18,758 bases of DNA from contig JAFYCU010000161.1 of NCBI GenBank assembly GCA_017545095.1, positions 1-18,758 on the forward strand, written 5' to 3'. Below are positions 6,737 through 14,482 of the stretch, in pieces; the stretch's first letter is position 1, and each line of letters opens with the position of its first letter. Origin of the DNA: Muribaculaceae bacterium (lineage in GTDB: Bacteria; Bacteroidota; Bacteroidia; Bacteroidales; Muribaculaceae). Both the position numbers and the translations under genes were made by a program. Under the pieces are notes generated by a model. That model was given only the letters and a program-made list of their open reading frames with translations, searched no databases and was not told the DNA's origin.

Positions 6737-7312
6737 TCACAACGTTTTGAGCAACTGGTAGAGCCGTTGCACAGGCAGGCCCATCACGGTGTAGAAACTG
6801 CCTTGGAGCGACTTCACCCCCACGTAGCCAATCCATTCCTGGATGCCATAGGCCCCGGCTTTGTCGAGTGGGGCATAGTGGTCGACATAATAATTGATTT
6901 CATCGTCGGTAAGCGTGTCGAAGGTGACAAGAGCCTCGTCGCTGAACGCGTGCACTCTCTGGGCAGTGGTCACCGCCACTCCGGTCACCACGCTGTGGGT
7001 GCGTGCGCTGAGCTGCCGGAGCATGTGCCGTGCCTCGGCGGCATCGGTAGGCTTGCCCAGGATGGTGTTGTCGAGTATCACCACCGTGTCGGCGGTGATA
7101 AGCAATTCGTTGGGTCGGAGTTGATAGGCACTGGCTTTGAGCCGTGCAAGATACTCGGCCACATCGTGCGCTGACAGGTGAGCCGGATGCGACTCGTTGA
7201 TGCCCTTGATGAGTTCGATGCGATATTCCACCCCTAAGGCACTGAGCAGCTCACGCCGCCGGGGCGAGTTGCTCGCCAGCACCACATCGTATTTCTTCAG
7301 ATTCTCTAACAT
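6737..7312 (-). CDS. maf: Maf-family nucleoside triphosphate pyrophosphatase (YhdE-like, dTTP/UTP type)
   Basis: House-cleaning enzyme that hydrolyses dTTP, UTP and modified pyrimidine triphosphates to monophosphates and pyrophosphate. The protein is 191 residues, standard length. The N-terminal ASNSPRRRELL (13-23) is the substrate-binding loop. TADTVV carries the catalytic Asp75, followed by LGKP (Lys87). DKAGAYGIQ (150-158) is the signature of the dTTP/UTP branch rather than the YceF m7GTP branch. The start at 7312 is the only sensible one. The upstream gene on the same strand ends 45 nt before it with no terminator, so maf is probably the second gene of an operon driven from the promoter at 8672-8703. 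Confidence 0.95.
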   Translation of the reverse strand: MLENLKKYDVVLASNSPRRRELLSALGVEYRIELIKGINESHPAHLSAHDVAEYLARLKASAYQLRPNELLITADTVVILDNTILGKPTDAAEARHMLRQLSARTHSVVTGVAVTTAQRVHAFSDEALVTFDTLTDDEINYYVDHYAPLDKAGAYGIQEWIGYVGVKSLQGSFYTVMGLPVQRLYQLLKTL

Positions 7313-7357
7313 CTTGGTACGATTCAGTACTACATGAAAATAATTGGCCTTTGGCTG

Positions 7358-8653
7358 TCACCACCCGAAGGCGTGCTCATCGTTGAGCCATTTGCCTTGT
7401 GCTTTGAGCACGTTCTCGATCAGGTATCGCGCCACACCATCGCCACCTCGGCAAGGAGTGACCAGATCGGCGATGTCGAGTACTTCGGGACAGGCGTCGT
7501 CGGGAGCCACGGCCATGCCAGCTTCGCGCATCACGGGAATGTCGGGGATGTCGTCACCCACAAATATCACGTCGTTGGCCGATAAGCCGTGCCGTGCCAT
7601 CCACTCGCGGAAAACCGGCAGTTTGTGTTTAGCACCCAGATACACGTCTGTCATGCCTAGCCCCTCGAATCGCACACGCACCGCCTCCACATTGGCTCCG
7701 CTGATGATGGCCAAGGGCAGTCCGAGCTTCACCGCCAGCTGGATGGCATAACCATCCTTGATGTTCACCATGCGCATGGGTTCGCCCGAGGGGTGCATGG
7801 GAATGGAGCTTGGCGAGAGCACGCCGTCCACGTCGAAGGCGATGCCGCGAATATTGGCAAATCGCATATCGAAGGGTAGAGTCGGCTCTACCTCAAAGTC
7901 ATCCATGATGGCTTTCGAAATTAGTTTGTAAATATTCCGATCGGAGTCAAACAGCATGTCCAAATGCTTGTCCATCACGCCCTTGTCGCCTCGCACGGCT
8001 GGCCCCGTTTGTGCACCGAAAGGGTCAAGATGGTTGAGCTTATCAACCGTGCTGCGGATGAGCGGCTTAAGAACGTCGAATTTAATTCTACAATCGTCGA
8101 GCAACGATTCAGCCACGCACCAGAGGTAGTTGGGGAAGTTGCAGACAAAAACAGCCGCAATGTGGAGCATCATGCGATCGTCGGAGTCGCATTTGTTCAC
8201 CTTGTTTGAGAGCAATCTTGCCAGCTCCGTCACATCATCGATGGTGTCGGTGTTGCCTTCCACAAAGATGGGCACCTGCGACCAGTCCACGTCGGTGGTT
8301 CGCGAAAACGACTGCAAGGGGTAGAGCACCCCGTAGTGCTGCCGTCGGCCAAAGAACACCTCAGTGCCTACGCTGCCGGCGGTGTGTAGCCACAGGGCAC
8401 CGTTGTCGGGCACAGCCTGCACAACCGATTCGATGGCGTCGTCGCTCACCGCAATGATATAGATGTCGGAATCGGTTGCCAATTGTTCAAACTGTGACAC
8501 AGCCTGGGCTGTGCCCAATTCATGTGCCAGTCGCTGGGCGTGGCTCAGGTTGCGGCTGAATACCTGCTGGATGATGCTTTTGTCGCGCAGTCCGCGACCC
8601 AAATGGGTGGCCACATTGCCCGAGCCAATCAGGGTAATACGTTTTTTCTGCAT
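7358..8653 (-). CDS. Fusion of a DUF2520 Rossmann oxidoreductase-like protein with a KdsC-type KDO-8-phosphate phosphatase
   Basis: One uninterrupted 431-residue frame with two domains. Residues 1-249 are a Rossmann NAD(P)-binding protein with ITLIGSGNVATHLG near the N-terminus, followed by a DUF2520-type helical part (LHTAGS, PLQSFS, FVCNFPNYL), related to F420/ketopantoate-type reductases; the substrate is unknown. Residues 250-431 are a HAD phosphatase of KdsC size: FDVDGVLS with Asp274 and Asp276, IISG, a Lys in GAKHKLPV, and GDDIPD (366-371). KdsC makes Kdo for LPS from Kdo-8-phosphate. An internal ATG at 7904-7906 sits exactly at the junction and could allow separate synthesis of the phosphatase. 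From memory the two are often separate neighbouring genes next to maf in Bacteroides. The start at 8653 is chosen because the longer frame start at 8674 lies inside the promoter. Confidence 0.88.
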   Translation of the reverse strand: MQKKRITLIGSGNVATHLGRGLRDKSIIQQVFSRNLSHAQRLAHELGTAQAVSQFEQLATDSDIYIIAVSDDAIESVVQAVPDNGALWLHTAGSVGTEVFFGRRQHYGVLYPLQSFSRTTDVDWSQVPIFVEGNTDTIDDVTELARLLSNKVNKCDSDDRMMLHIAAVFVCNFPNYLWCVAESLLDDCRIKFDVLKPLIRSTVDKLNHLDPFGAQTGPAVRGDKGVMDKHLDMLFDSDRNIYKLISKAIMDDFEVEPTLPFDMRFANIRGIAFDVDGVLSPSSIPMHPSGEPMRMVNIKDGYAIQLAVKLGLPLAIISGANVEAVRVRFEGLGMTDVYLGAKHKLPVFREWMARHGLSANDVIFVGDDIPDIPVMREAGMAVAPDDACPEVLDIADLVTPCRGGDGVARYLIENVLKAQGKWLNDEHAFGW

Positions 8654-8671
8654 AGTAGTCGGTTGAGTGTG

Positions 8672-8703
8672 CAAAGTTACATCAAAACTCCCGGACTACC
8701 AAA
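8672..8703 (-). promoter_or_regulatory. Bacteroidota-type promoter of the DUF2520-KdsC/maf operon
   Basis: On the minus strand, TTTG (8700-8703), 20 nt, TAACTTTG (8672-8679) is a close match to the -33/-7 consensus. The predicted start near 8666 leaves about a 12-nt leader before the ATG at 8653 and rules out the ATG at 8674. Confidence 0.8.
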
Positions 8704-8742
8704 AAGAATCGGCGAATGTAGGCCCAGGGTCGAAGATGTTGG

Positions 8743-9453
8743 TTAAAAGTTCAACCCTATACTGATGGTGAAGCACCCGTTGTGTGTGTTGTCGAAGTTG
8801 TCCTGCCCCACGTTGGCGAGACCAAGATCGTAGGCCAGCTCGGCGTAACCTAACCCGTATCCCACACCGCATCCGAACCTCAATCCGCCATCGAAGCGAT
8901 TGAAGTAGCCGTTGCTGTAGCTGCTGAAGGCTTGTCGTTCGCCGTAATCCTTGATGTTGCCGGCGATGCCGCAAGCCAGGTAGGCACCGGCAAAAGGTTC
9001 CACGGTGAGTCCGCTCATGGTGAAATGGCGATACTTGAGCAGCAAGGGCAGTTGCAGATAGTTCAGCTCGTAGGTGAATTTTCCGCGCCCGCCGCCGTTG
9101 TCGCTCTTGCCCCCTTTCTGGGTGTAATAGAGTCCGGTTTCGACAAACAGCGGTGTGTGGCGGCTCAGTTGCGTGCCCACCACGGCTCCGATGTTCAGGC
9201 CGGTTTTCACCCCATTGCCATCGAGAATCGTGGCTTCGCTACGCACATTGCTGGCATTCAGCCCTAAGCGCAAGCCATAGTAGGTGTTTCGCCACGCGCA
9301 ACCATCGCGGTAGGTGGGCGGTGCGGTGGTCACTCGTGGCATGTGGCGGCGCACCACTACGCGCGGCCGATAGCCGCCGTGCATCTGTGCGATGGCACTC
9401 AGCGACACCAGCATGCACATTCCAAGAAGAAATAGTTTATTTTTCAGCATCAT
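8743..9453 (-). CDS. Outer-membrane beta-barrel protein, PorT-like
   Basis: Secreted protein of about 236 residues with a clear N-terminal signal peptide (MMLKNKLFLLGMCMLVSLSA, cleavage likely after AIA before QMHGG). A short Arg/Pro-rich linker follows, then a barrel with alternating hydrophobic strands (YYGLRLGLNASNV, LFVETGLYYTQKGG, YLQLPLLLKYR, FGCGVGYGLGYAEL) ending in Phe, as expected for insertion by BamA. LNYLQLPLLLKY is typical of the outer-membrane beta-barrel family related to PorT. Function is not known and structural or adhesion roles are possible. The frame starts at 9480, but the ATG pair at 9453/9450 places the basic residues and hydrophobic core correctly. It is divergent from the gene at 9781 and is transcribed toward the DUF2520-KdsC operon, from which a promoter separates it. 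Confidence 0.82.
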   Translation of the reverse strand: MMLKNKLFLLGMCMLVSLSAIAQMHGGYRPRVVVRRHMPRVTTAPPTYRDGCAWRNTYYGLRLGLNASNVRSEATILDGNGVKTGLNIGAVVGTQLSRHTPLFVETGLYYTQKGGKSDNGGGRGKFTYELNYLQLPLLLKYRHFTMSGLTVEPFAGAYLACGIAGNIKDYGERQAFSSYSNGYFNRFDGGLRFGCGVGYGLGYAELAYDLGLANVGQDNFDNTHNGCFTISIGLNF

Positions 9454-9599
9454 GTAGTTTTTAATTAAATAGGTCGTCATTTGCTGGTAAGACCAATGAG
9501 GGCGGTGCGCTGTTTAATCACCAAGTCGGATAAATCGACCAAAGGCATCCATCAGTCGACCAAGCGGCTTTGCGGCGCCATGGGATGTTTCAGTAGCAG

Positions 9600-9628
9600 C
9601 AAAGGTATTATCAGACAATTAAGGGCAA
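9600..9628 (-). promoter_or_regulatory. Probable promoter of the outer-membrane barrel gene
   Basis: On the minus strand TACCTTTG (9600-9607) is a good -7 box, with TTG (9626-9628) 18 nt upstream as a reduced -33 box. This predicts a leader of about 140 nt before the ATG at 9453. The -33 match is weaker than at the other promoters here. Confidence 0.45.
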
Positions 9629-9727
9629 TAATTGCCGATGATTACTCCGATGCATGGAGTGTGGGACTTTTTGAAGTGGACTCAGTTACTAAGTTGTTTA
9701 TTCTCGTTCACTTAATGCACGCCATAT

Positions 9728-9758
9728 TTTGCTGCTGTGCGCTTTTTTTGTAATTTTG
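9728..9758 (+). promoter_or_regulatory. Bacteroidota-type promoter of the secreted DUF6563-like gene
   Basis: TTTG (9728-9731), 19 nt, TAATTTTG (9751-9758) is an excellent -33/-7 match. Transcription should start near 9764, 17 nt before the ATG at 9781. The rest of the 327-nt divergent region (9454-9780) shows only the opposite promoter and no convincing gene. Confidence 0.8.
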
Positions 9759-9780
9759 CGCCCAAATTCATTCATGCGCT

Positions 9781-10410
9781 ATGATAGAAAAGAAACCGAT
9801 TCTGCTTGTTGTCGTCGTGCTGCTGTCGTGCTTGCTGTGGCAGCCGTCCTATGGTGAGAACAACACGACGCCTCACGACACGCTGTGCATCTATCAATCG
9901 TGGGAATCAATCCTTGATGGCATGCCCGACCAGGTGCTTTTGGACCCATATATAGAGGTGGTTACCCCCTTTGACGTCTATTTCGAGACAGGCGACGAGA
10001 TGGTGGACCGCATGCTCCACGAGGCCACGGTGGCTGTGGCGTTGGGCGACTCGCTGTGGTTTGTGAGTGCCGTCTGGATGCAGGACAACTTCAATGGCGA
10101 CTGCCACAAGATGGACGACTGGGTACCGCTTTTCTTCAATGCCAAAATCGCCTTTGTGCAGTGGCATGGTCAGACCTTCTTCGGCCTCGACGACGAGAAT
10201 GGCGATCCCTATTTGATTGATTTTGCCGCCGAGCGTGTCGATAAGGTTGACGCGCAGAAACTCACCCAATTGCTGGACCCCTATCCCGACCTGCAACGGC
10301 GCTATGTGAGTATGAAGGATTACAAAAAGCGACACGTCATCGAGTTCTATTTCCGCGAATACATCGACCGCATCACTGCCGACCCCTCGGTGCCGTATAT
10401 CGTCGACTGA
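9781..10410 (+). CDS. Secreted protein of unknown function, DUF6563-like
   Basis: Protein of 209 residues with an N-terminal export signal (MIEKKPILLVVVVLLSCLLW). Cleavage may follow SYG at residue 25, or Cys17 in LLSC could be a lipobox. The mature part has YQSWESILDGMPDQVLLDP, SPFD-like TPFDVYFETGDEMVDRML, VALGDSLWFVSAVWM, and a C-terminal DLQRRYVSMKDYKKR. I associate this pattern with uncharacterised Bacteroidales secreted proteins (DUF6563), recalled from memory rather than checked. No enzymatic motif is visible. Its strong promoter at 9728 and the 249-nt gap before gyrA suggest a single-gene unit. The predicted location is the periplasm or outer membrane. Confidence 0.78.
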   Translation: MIEKKPILLVVVVLLSCLLWQPSYGENNTTPHDTLCIYQSWESILDGMPDQVLLDPYIEVVTPFDVYFETGDEMVDRMLHEATVAVALGDSLWFVSAVWMQDNFNGDCHKMDDWVPLFFNAKIAFVQWHGQTFFGLDDENGDPYLIDFAAERVDKVDAQKLTQLLDPYPDLQRRYVSMKDYKKRHVIEFYFREYIDRITADPSVPYIVD

Positions 10411-10554
10411 AACCACCGAGCGGCAGTCTCGAAAGTTGCTGTTTGAAGCCGATTTTGCCCTCGTCACGAAGCAGATGCGGTGCGTGTGTGCCGTATTAAC
10501 GCAGTTTTCAAGTTTTATAGGATTGAATAACATTCGGCATTGAAAATAAATGTG

Positions 10555-10562
10555 TAATTTTG
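10555..10562 (+). promoter_or_regulatory. Possible -7 box upstream of gyrA
   Basis: TAATTTTG matches the -7 consensus and would start transcription about 90 nt before the gyrA ATG. No good TTTG was found 17-23 nt upstream, so this is a partial match. Nothing else is recognisable in 10411-10659. Confidence 0.4.
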
Positions 10563-10659
10563 TACTTTATTTGAGCGAAATGGGCATGCGTTCCAGCTGG
10601 GGCGAAGTTTGGCCTGCGGTGCGGTGCCTGTATTAGTACAATTTTAACAAGGTTTTTTA

Positions 10660-13245
10660 ATGAACAATGATCGCATTTTAGAGATCAATATCGAAAACGA
10701 GATGCGGACCAGCTACATCAACTACTCGATGTCGGTCATCGTCTCGCGAGCACTGCCTGATGTGCGCGACGGCTTCAAGCCCGTGCATCGGCGTGTACTC
10801 TTCGGTATGGCGAAATTGAAGAACTTCTCCAACCAGCCGACCAAGAAGTCGGCTCGTATCGTGGGTGAGGTTCTTGGAAAGTACCATCCTCATGGCGACT
10901 CGTCGGTCTATTTCGCCATGGTGCGTCTGGCCCAAGACTGGGTGATGCGCTATCCGCTGGTGGATGGGCAGGGCAACCTGGGCTCGGTCGATGGCGACAG
11001 CCCCGCTGCCATGCGTTACACCGAGGCTCGCCTGGCCAAGATGGGAGAGCTCATGATGGCCGACATCGATGAGGACACCGTGGACTTCGTGCCCAACTTC
11101 GACAACACGCTCGAGGAGCCCGAGGTGCTGCCCACCCGGTTCCCCAACCTGCTGGTGAACGGAGCCAGCGGTATTGCCGTGGGTATGGCCACCAACATGC
11201 CGCCGCACAACCTGAGCGAGTGCATCGACGGATGTGTGGCCCTGCTCGAGAACCCCGAGATGGAGGTGAGCGACCTGATGCAGTATATCAAGGCCCCCGA
11301 CTTCCCCACCGGCGGCATCATCTACGGCACGCAGGGCGTGCGCGATGCCTTCGAGACCGGCCGCGGACGTATCGTGGTGCGCGCCAAGGCTGAAATCGAG
11401 ACCGAGCACAACCACGAGCGAATTGTGGTGACCGAGATTCCTTACAACGTTAACAAAAAGGAACTCATCATGGCCATCGCACGACTGGTGGAGGAGAAGA
11501 AAATCGACGGTATTGCCGATATCAACGACGAGAGCGACCGCCACGGCATGCGCATCGTGGTGGACGTGAAGAAGGACTTCAACTCCAGCGTGATCCTCAA
11601 CAAACTGTACAAACTCACCGAGTTGCAGTCGTCGTTCAGCGTCAACAACGTGTGTCTGGTCAAGGGCCGTCCGCAAACGCTGAACCTGAAGCAACTCCTG
11701 CAATATTTCCTGGAACACCGCCACGAGGTGGTGATTCGCCGCACACGTTATCAGCTCAAGAAAGCCGAGGAGCGCGCCCACATCGTGCGTGGACTCATCG
11801 TGGCCAGCGACAACATCGACGAGGTGATTGCCATCATCAAGTCGAGCAAATCGACCGACGAGGCCTGCCAGCGACTTGGCGAGCGATTCAACCTGGATGA
11901 GTTGCAAACCCGCGCCATCGTGGAGATGCGCCTGCGCCAGCTCACCAATCTGGAGCAGAACAAGCTTCACGACGAGTTGGCCGAGCTGGAGAAGACCATT
12001 GCCTACCTGAACAGCATCCTCAACGACCCCGCCGTGTGCCGCAAGGTGATCGAGGACGAGCTGCTCGAGGTGAAAGAGAAGTTCGGTGATGAGCGCCGCA
12101 CGCAAATCAACCCCAACGACGAGGAGATGAACGCCGAGGACTTCTACAGCGACGACCCGATGATCATCACCATCTCGCACTTCGGCTACATCAAGCGCAC
12201 CCCGCTGAGCGAATACCGTACGCAGGCACGCGGCGGCGTGGGGGCCAAGGGCAGCGACACACGCGACGAGGACTTCATTGAGTATGTGTATGAGGCCACC
12301 AACCACAACTATATGCTCTTCTTCACCTCGCAGGGCCGTTGCTACTGGCTGCGCGTGTTCCAGATTCCCGAGGGCACCAAGCAGGGCAAGGGACGGGCCA
12401 TTCAGAACCTGCTCAACCTGGGTCCGGAGAACCGCATCTGCGCCTTTGTGCGCGCCACCAAGCTGCTCGACCCGGAATACAACCAGTCGCACTACATCAT
12501 GTTTGCCACCAAGCGCGGCGTGGTGAAGCGCACGTGTCTGAGCGAGTTCTCGCGTCCGCGGCTTACCGGTGTGCGTGCACTGAACATCAACGACGACGAC
12601 CAGCTCATTGCTGCCATCCTCACCGAGGGCAACAGCGAGGTGATCATGGCCAACCGCAACGGACGTGCCATCCGATTCGACGAGAACCAGGTGCGCTCGA
12701 TGGGCCGCACGGCCACGGGTGTGCGCGGCATGAGGCTTGACGGCGACGACGACGAGGTGGTGGGCATGATTTGCATGCGTGCCGGCACCATCGACAACGT
12801 GCTCGTCGTGAGCGAGCAGGGCATGGGCAAGCGCAGCGCACTCGACGACTACCGCGTCACGCACCGTGGCGCCATGGGCGTGAAGACCATGAACATCACC
12901 GAGAAGACCGGCAAGCTCATCGCCATCAAGAATGTGAACGACGGCAACGACCTGGTGATCATCAACAAGAGCGGCATCACCATTCGCATGAAGGTGAGCA
13001 GCCTGAGGGTGATGGGACGCGCCACGCAGGGCGTGCGACTCATCAACCTGGAGCGCAAGAACGACACCATCGCGTCGGTGTGCAAGGTCGATACCGAGCC
13101 CGAGGTGACCGACGAGGAGAGCATGGCCCAGGCATTCGCTACCGAGGTGAATGCTGAAGAGCAAACGACCGAAATCGTCGCCGACAGCACCGAGACGCCA
13201 AACACCGAAGAGAACCAAACTGACGAAAATGTGACGAACAATTAA
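10660..13245 (+). CDS. gyrA: DNA gyrase subunit A
   Basis: Breakage-rejoining subunit of gyrase, which introduces negative supercoils with GyrB. It has 861 residues, including an acidic tail. The N-terminal domain has [18 protein letters not shown] (33-50), [19 protein letters not shown] (62-80) and the catalytic Tyr120 in AMRYTEARL. The quinolone region reads [10 protein letters not shown]: Ser81 corresponds to E. coli Ser83 (wild-type-like), while E. coli Asp87 is replaced by Phe85. The C-terminal beta-pinwheel has repeated blades and a divergent GyrA box, [10 protein letters not shown], in place of QRRGGRG. The last 60 or so residues are rich in Glu, Asp and Thr, an acidic tail as in other GyrA proteins. 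Length, box and tail favour GyrA over ParC. A TPR gene follows after 76 nt on the same strand, probably in one transcript. Confidence 0.97.
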   Translation: MNNDRILEINIENEMRTSYINYSMSVIVSRALPDVRDGFKPVHRRVLFGMAKLKNFSNQPTKKSARIVGEVLGKYHPHGDSSVYFAMVRLAQDWVMRYPLVDGQGNLGSVDGDSPAAMRYTEARLAKMGELMMADIDEDTVDFVPNFDNTLEEPEVLPTRFPNLLVNGASGIAVGMATNMPPHNLSECIDGCVALLENPEMEVSDLMQYIKAPDFPTGGIIYGTQGVRDAFETGRGRIVVRAKAEIETEHNHERIVVTEIPYNVNKKELIMAIARLVEEKKIDGIADINDESDRHGMRIVVDVKKDFNSSVILNKLYKLTELQSSFSVNNVCLVKGRPQTLNLKQLLQYFLEHRHEVVIRRTRYQLKKAEERAHIVRGLIVASDNIDEVIAIIKSSKSTDEACQRLGERFNLDELQTRAIVEMRLRQLTNLEQNKLHDELAELEKTIAYLNSILNDPAVCRKVIEDELLEVKEKFGDERRTQINPNDEEMNAEDFYSDDPMIITISHFGYIKRTPLSEYRTQARGGVGAKGSDTRDEDFIEYVYEATNHNYMLFFTSQGRCYWLRVFQIPEGTKQGKGRAIQNLLNLGPENRICAFVRATKLLDPEYNQSHYIMFATKRGVVKRTCLSEFSRPRLTGVRALNINDDDQLIAAILTEGNSEVIMANRNGRAIRFDENQVRSMGRTATGVRGMRLDGDDDEVVGMICMRAGTIDNVLVVSEQGMGKRSALDDYRVTHRGAMGVKTMNITEKTGKLIAIKNVNDGNDLVIINKSGITIRMKVSSLRVMGRATQGVRLINLERKNDTIASVCKVDTEPEVTDEESMAQAFATEVNAEEQTTEIVADSTETPNTEENQTDENVTNN

Positions 13246-13321
13246 ACGTTAACAAGCTAACCCTATCTAAAGGAACAGAAATAGGAATAAGATTATTCAA
13301 CTAAAAATTTTTAATAAAGAG

Positions 13322-14482
13322 ATGAAGAAAATTTTTCTTTTGCTCGCTTGCGCATCGATGATGGCAACGAGCGCGATGGCTCAAGTGAGCGTCGTTAAAG
13401 AGGTTGCCAAGCTGGTGAACTCGGGCAAACCCGAGGACTTGGGTCAGGCCATGATGAAAATCATGCCTGCTCTTGAGAACCCCGAGACCAAGGACAATGC
13501 CGAGACTTGGTATCTGGCTGGCAAGGCCGCTTTTGGCCTCTACGACCAGATGTCGATTATGAAGCAGATGTCGGAAGGCCAGGGGCAGGAGTCGCCGGTT
13601 CCGGCCGAACAGCTCGCCGAGGTGCTCATGGGCGGCTTTGAGTTCATGCAGACCGCGTTGCCCCTCGACAGCGTGAAGGAGAAAAACAAGGATGGTTCGC
13701 TCAAGCTCGACAAGAACGGCAACCCCAAGGTGAAGACCAAATACAGCAACGAAATTGCCGACATCTTGGCCAGCCACATCAGCGATGTGCTCACCTTTGC
13801 CGGCGATTGTGTCAACAACCAGAAGTATGAGACCGCTGCTCAGGCCTATACCAACTTCTTCGACCTGCTCGACACCAGCTTCGCCCACAAGGCCAACATC
13901 AACCTTTCGCCCGAAGACTTCGCTCAGACCAAGTTCTTCCAGGGATTCTCGCAGTACTATGCCAAGGACTTCCTGAACTGCTACAAGAACGTGTCGCTTG
14001 CCCTTGCCGGCGGTTACACCGAGAACAACGCTGCTGTGTACAAGTCGTCGGCTCTGGCCAACATCATCCAGGAGAAGGTGGATGCCAAGGACTTTGCAGG
14101 GGCTTACGCGTTCATCGACGAGGCCATCGGTGCCGAGCCCAACTCGTCACTGCTCTACGACATGAAGGGATTCATCGTTGAGCAAGACAAGGGCAACGAA
14201 CAGGCTCTGCCGCTCTACAAGAAGGCCGTGCAGCTTGATGCCAACAACGCCGATGCCAACTACAACGTGGGACGTTTGCTCTACAACAAGGCCAACGATC
14301 TGATTCTGGCCAACCCCGACGCCACCACCGTGCAGATGGTGCCCATGCTGCAACCCATCTACGAGGAGGCCCTGCCTTACTTGCGCAAGGCCGCCGAAAT
14401 CGACGAGACGAAGGCAAGCCAGGTGAAGTATATCACCGACGACATCGACTACAAGTATGAGCAAATGGGCTTGAAGAAGTGA
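13322..14482 (+). CDS. Exported tetratricopeptide-repeat protein
   Basis: Protein of 386 residues with a classical signal peptide (MKKIFLLLACASMMATSAMA, cleaved before QVSVV). The C-terminal half contains TPR-like helices: NQKYETAAQAYTNFFDLL, KDFAGAYAFIDEAI, and a good repeat at ALPLYKKAVQLDANNADAN followed by YNVGRLLYNKAND. An insert between the first helices is rich in Lys, Asp and Asn. TPRs mediate protein contacts; the partner is unknown and the place of action is likely the periplasm. The gene follows gyrA by 76 nt with no terminator between, an order I recall from other Bacteroidales. Its stop overlaps by one base the first possible ATG of the next gene, and a terminator-like hairpin begins 53 nt later. 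Confidence 0.88.
   Translation: MKKIFLLLACASMMATSAMAQVSVVKEVAKLVNSGKPEDLGQAMMKIMPALENPETKDNAETWYLAGKAAFGLYDQMSIMKQMSEGQGQESPVPAEQLAEVLMGGFEFMQTALPLDSVKEKNKDGSLKLDKNGNPKVKTKYSNEIADILASHISDVLTFAGDCVNNQKYETAAQAYTNFFDLLDTSFAHKANINLSPEDFAQTKFFQGFSQYYAKDFLNCYKNVSLALAGGYTENNAAVYKSSALANIIQEKVDAKDFAGAYAFIDEAIGAEPNSSLLYDMKGFIVEQDKGNEQALPLYKKAVQLDANNADANYNVGRLLYNKANDLILANPDATTVQMVPMLQPIYEEALPYLRKAAEIDETKASQVKYITDDIDYKYEQMGLKK

Noticed and set aside
8654..8674. Upstream ATG extending the DUF2520-KdsC fusion by 7 residues
   Set aside because: The ATG overlaps the -7 box, so it would not be transcribed.
9481..9753. 90-codon plus-strand frame in the divergent region
   Set aside because: No start context or motif, and it overlaps the predicted promoters of both flanking genes.
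10678..13218. 846-codon open frame on the minus strand
   Set aside because: Exact antisense shadow of gyrA caused by codon bias; low-complexity His/Val/Leu-rich translation with no motifs.
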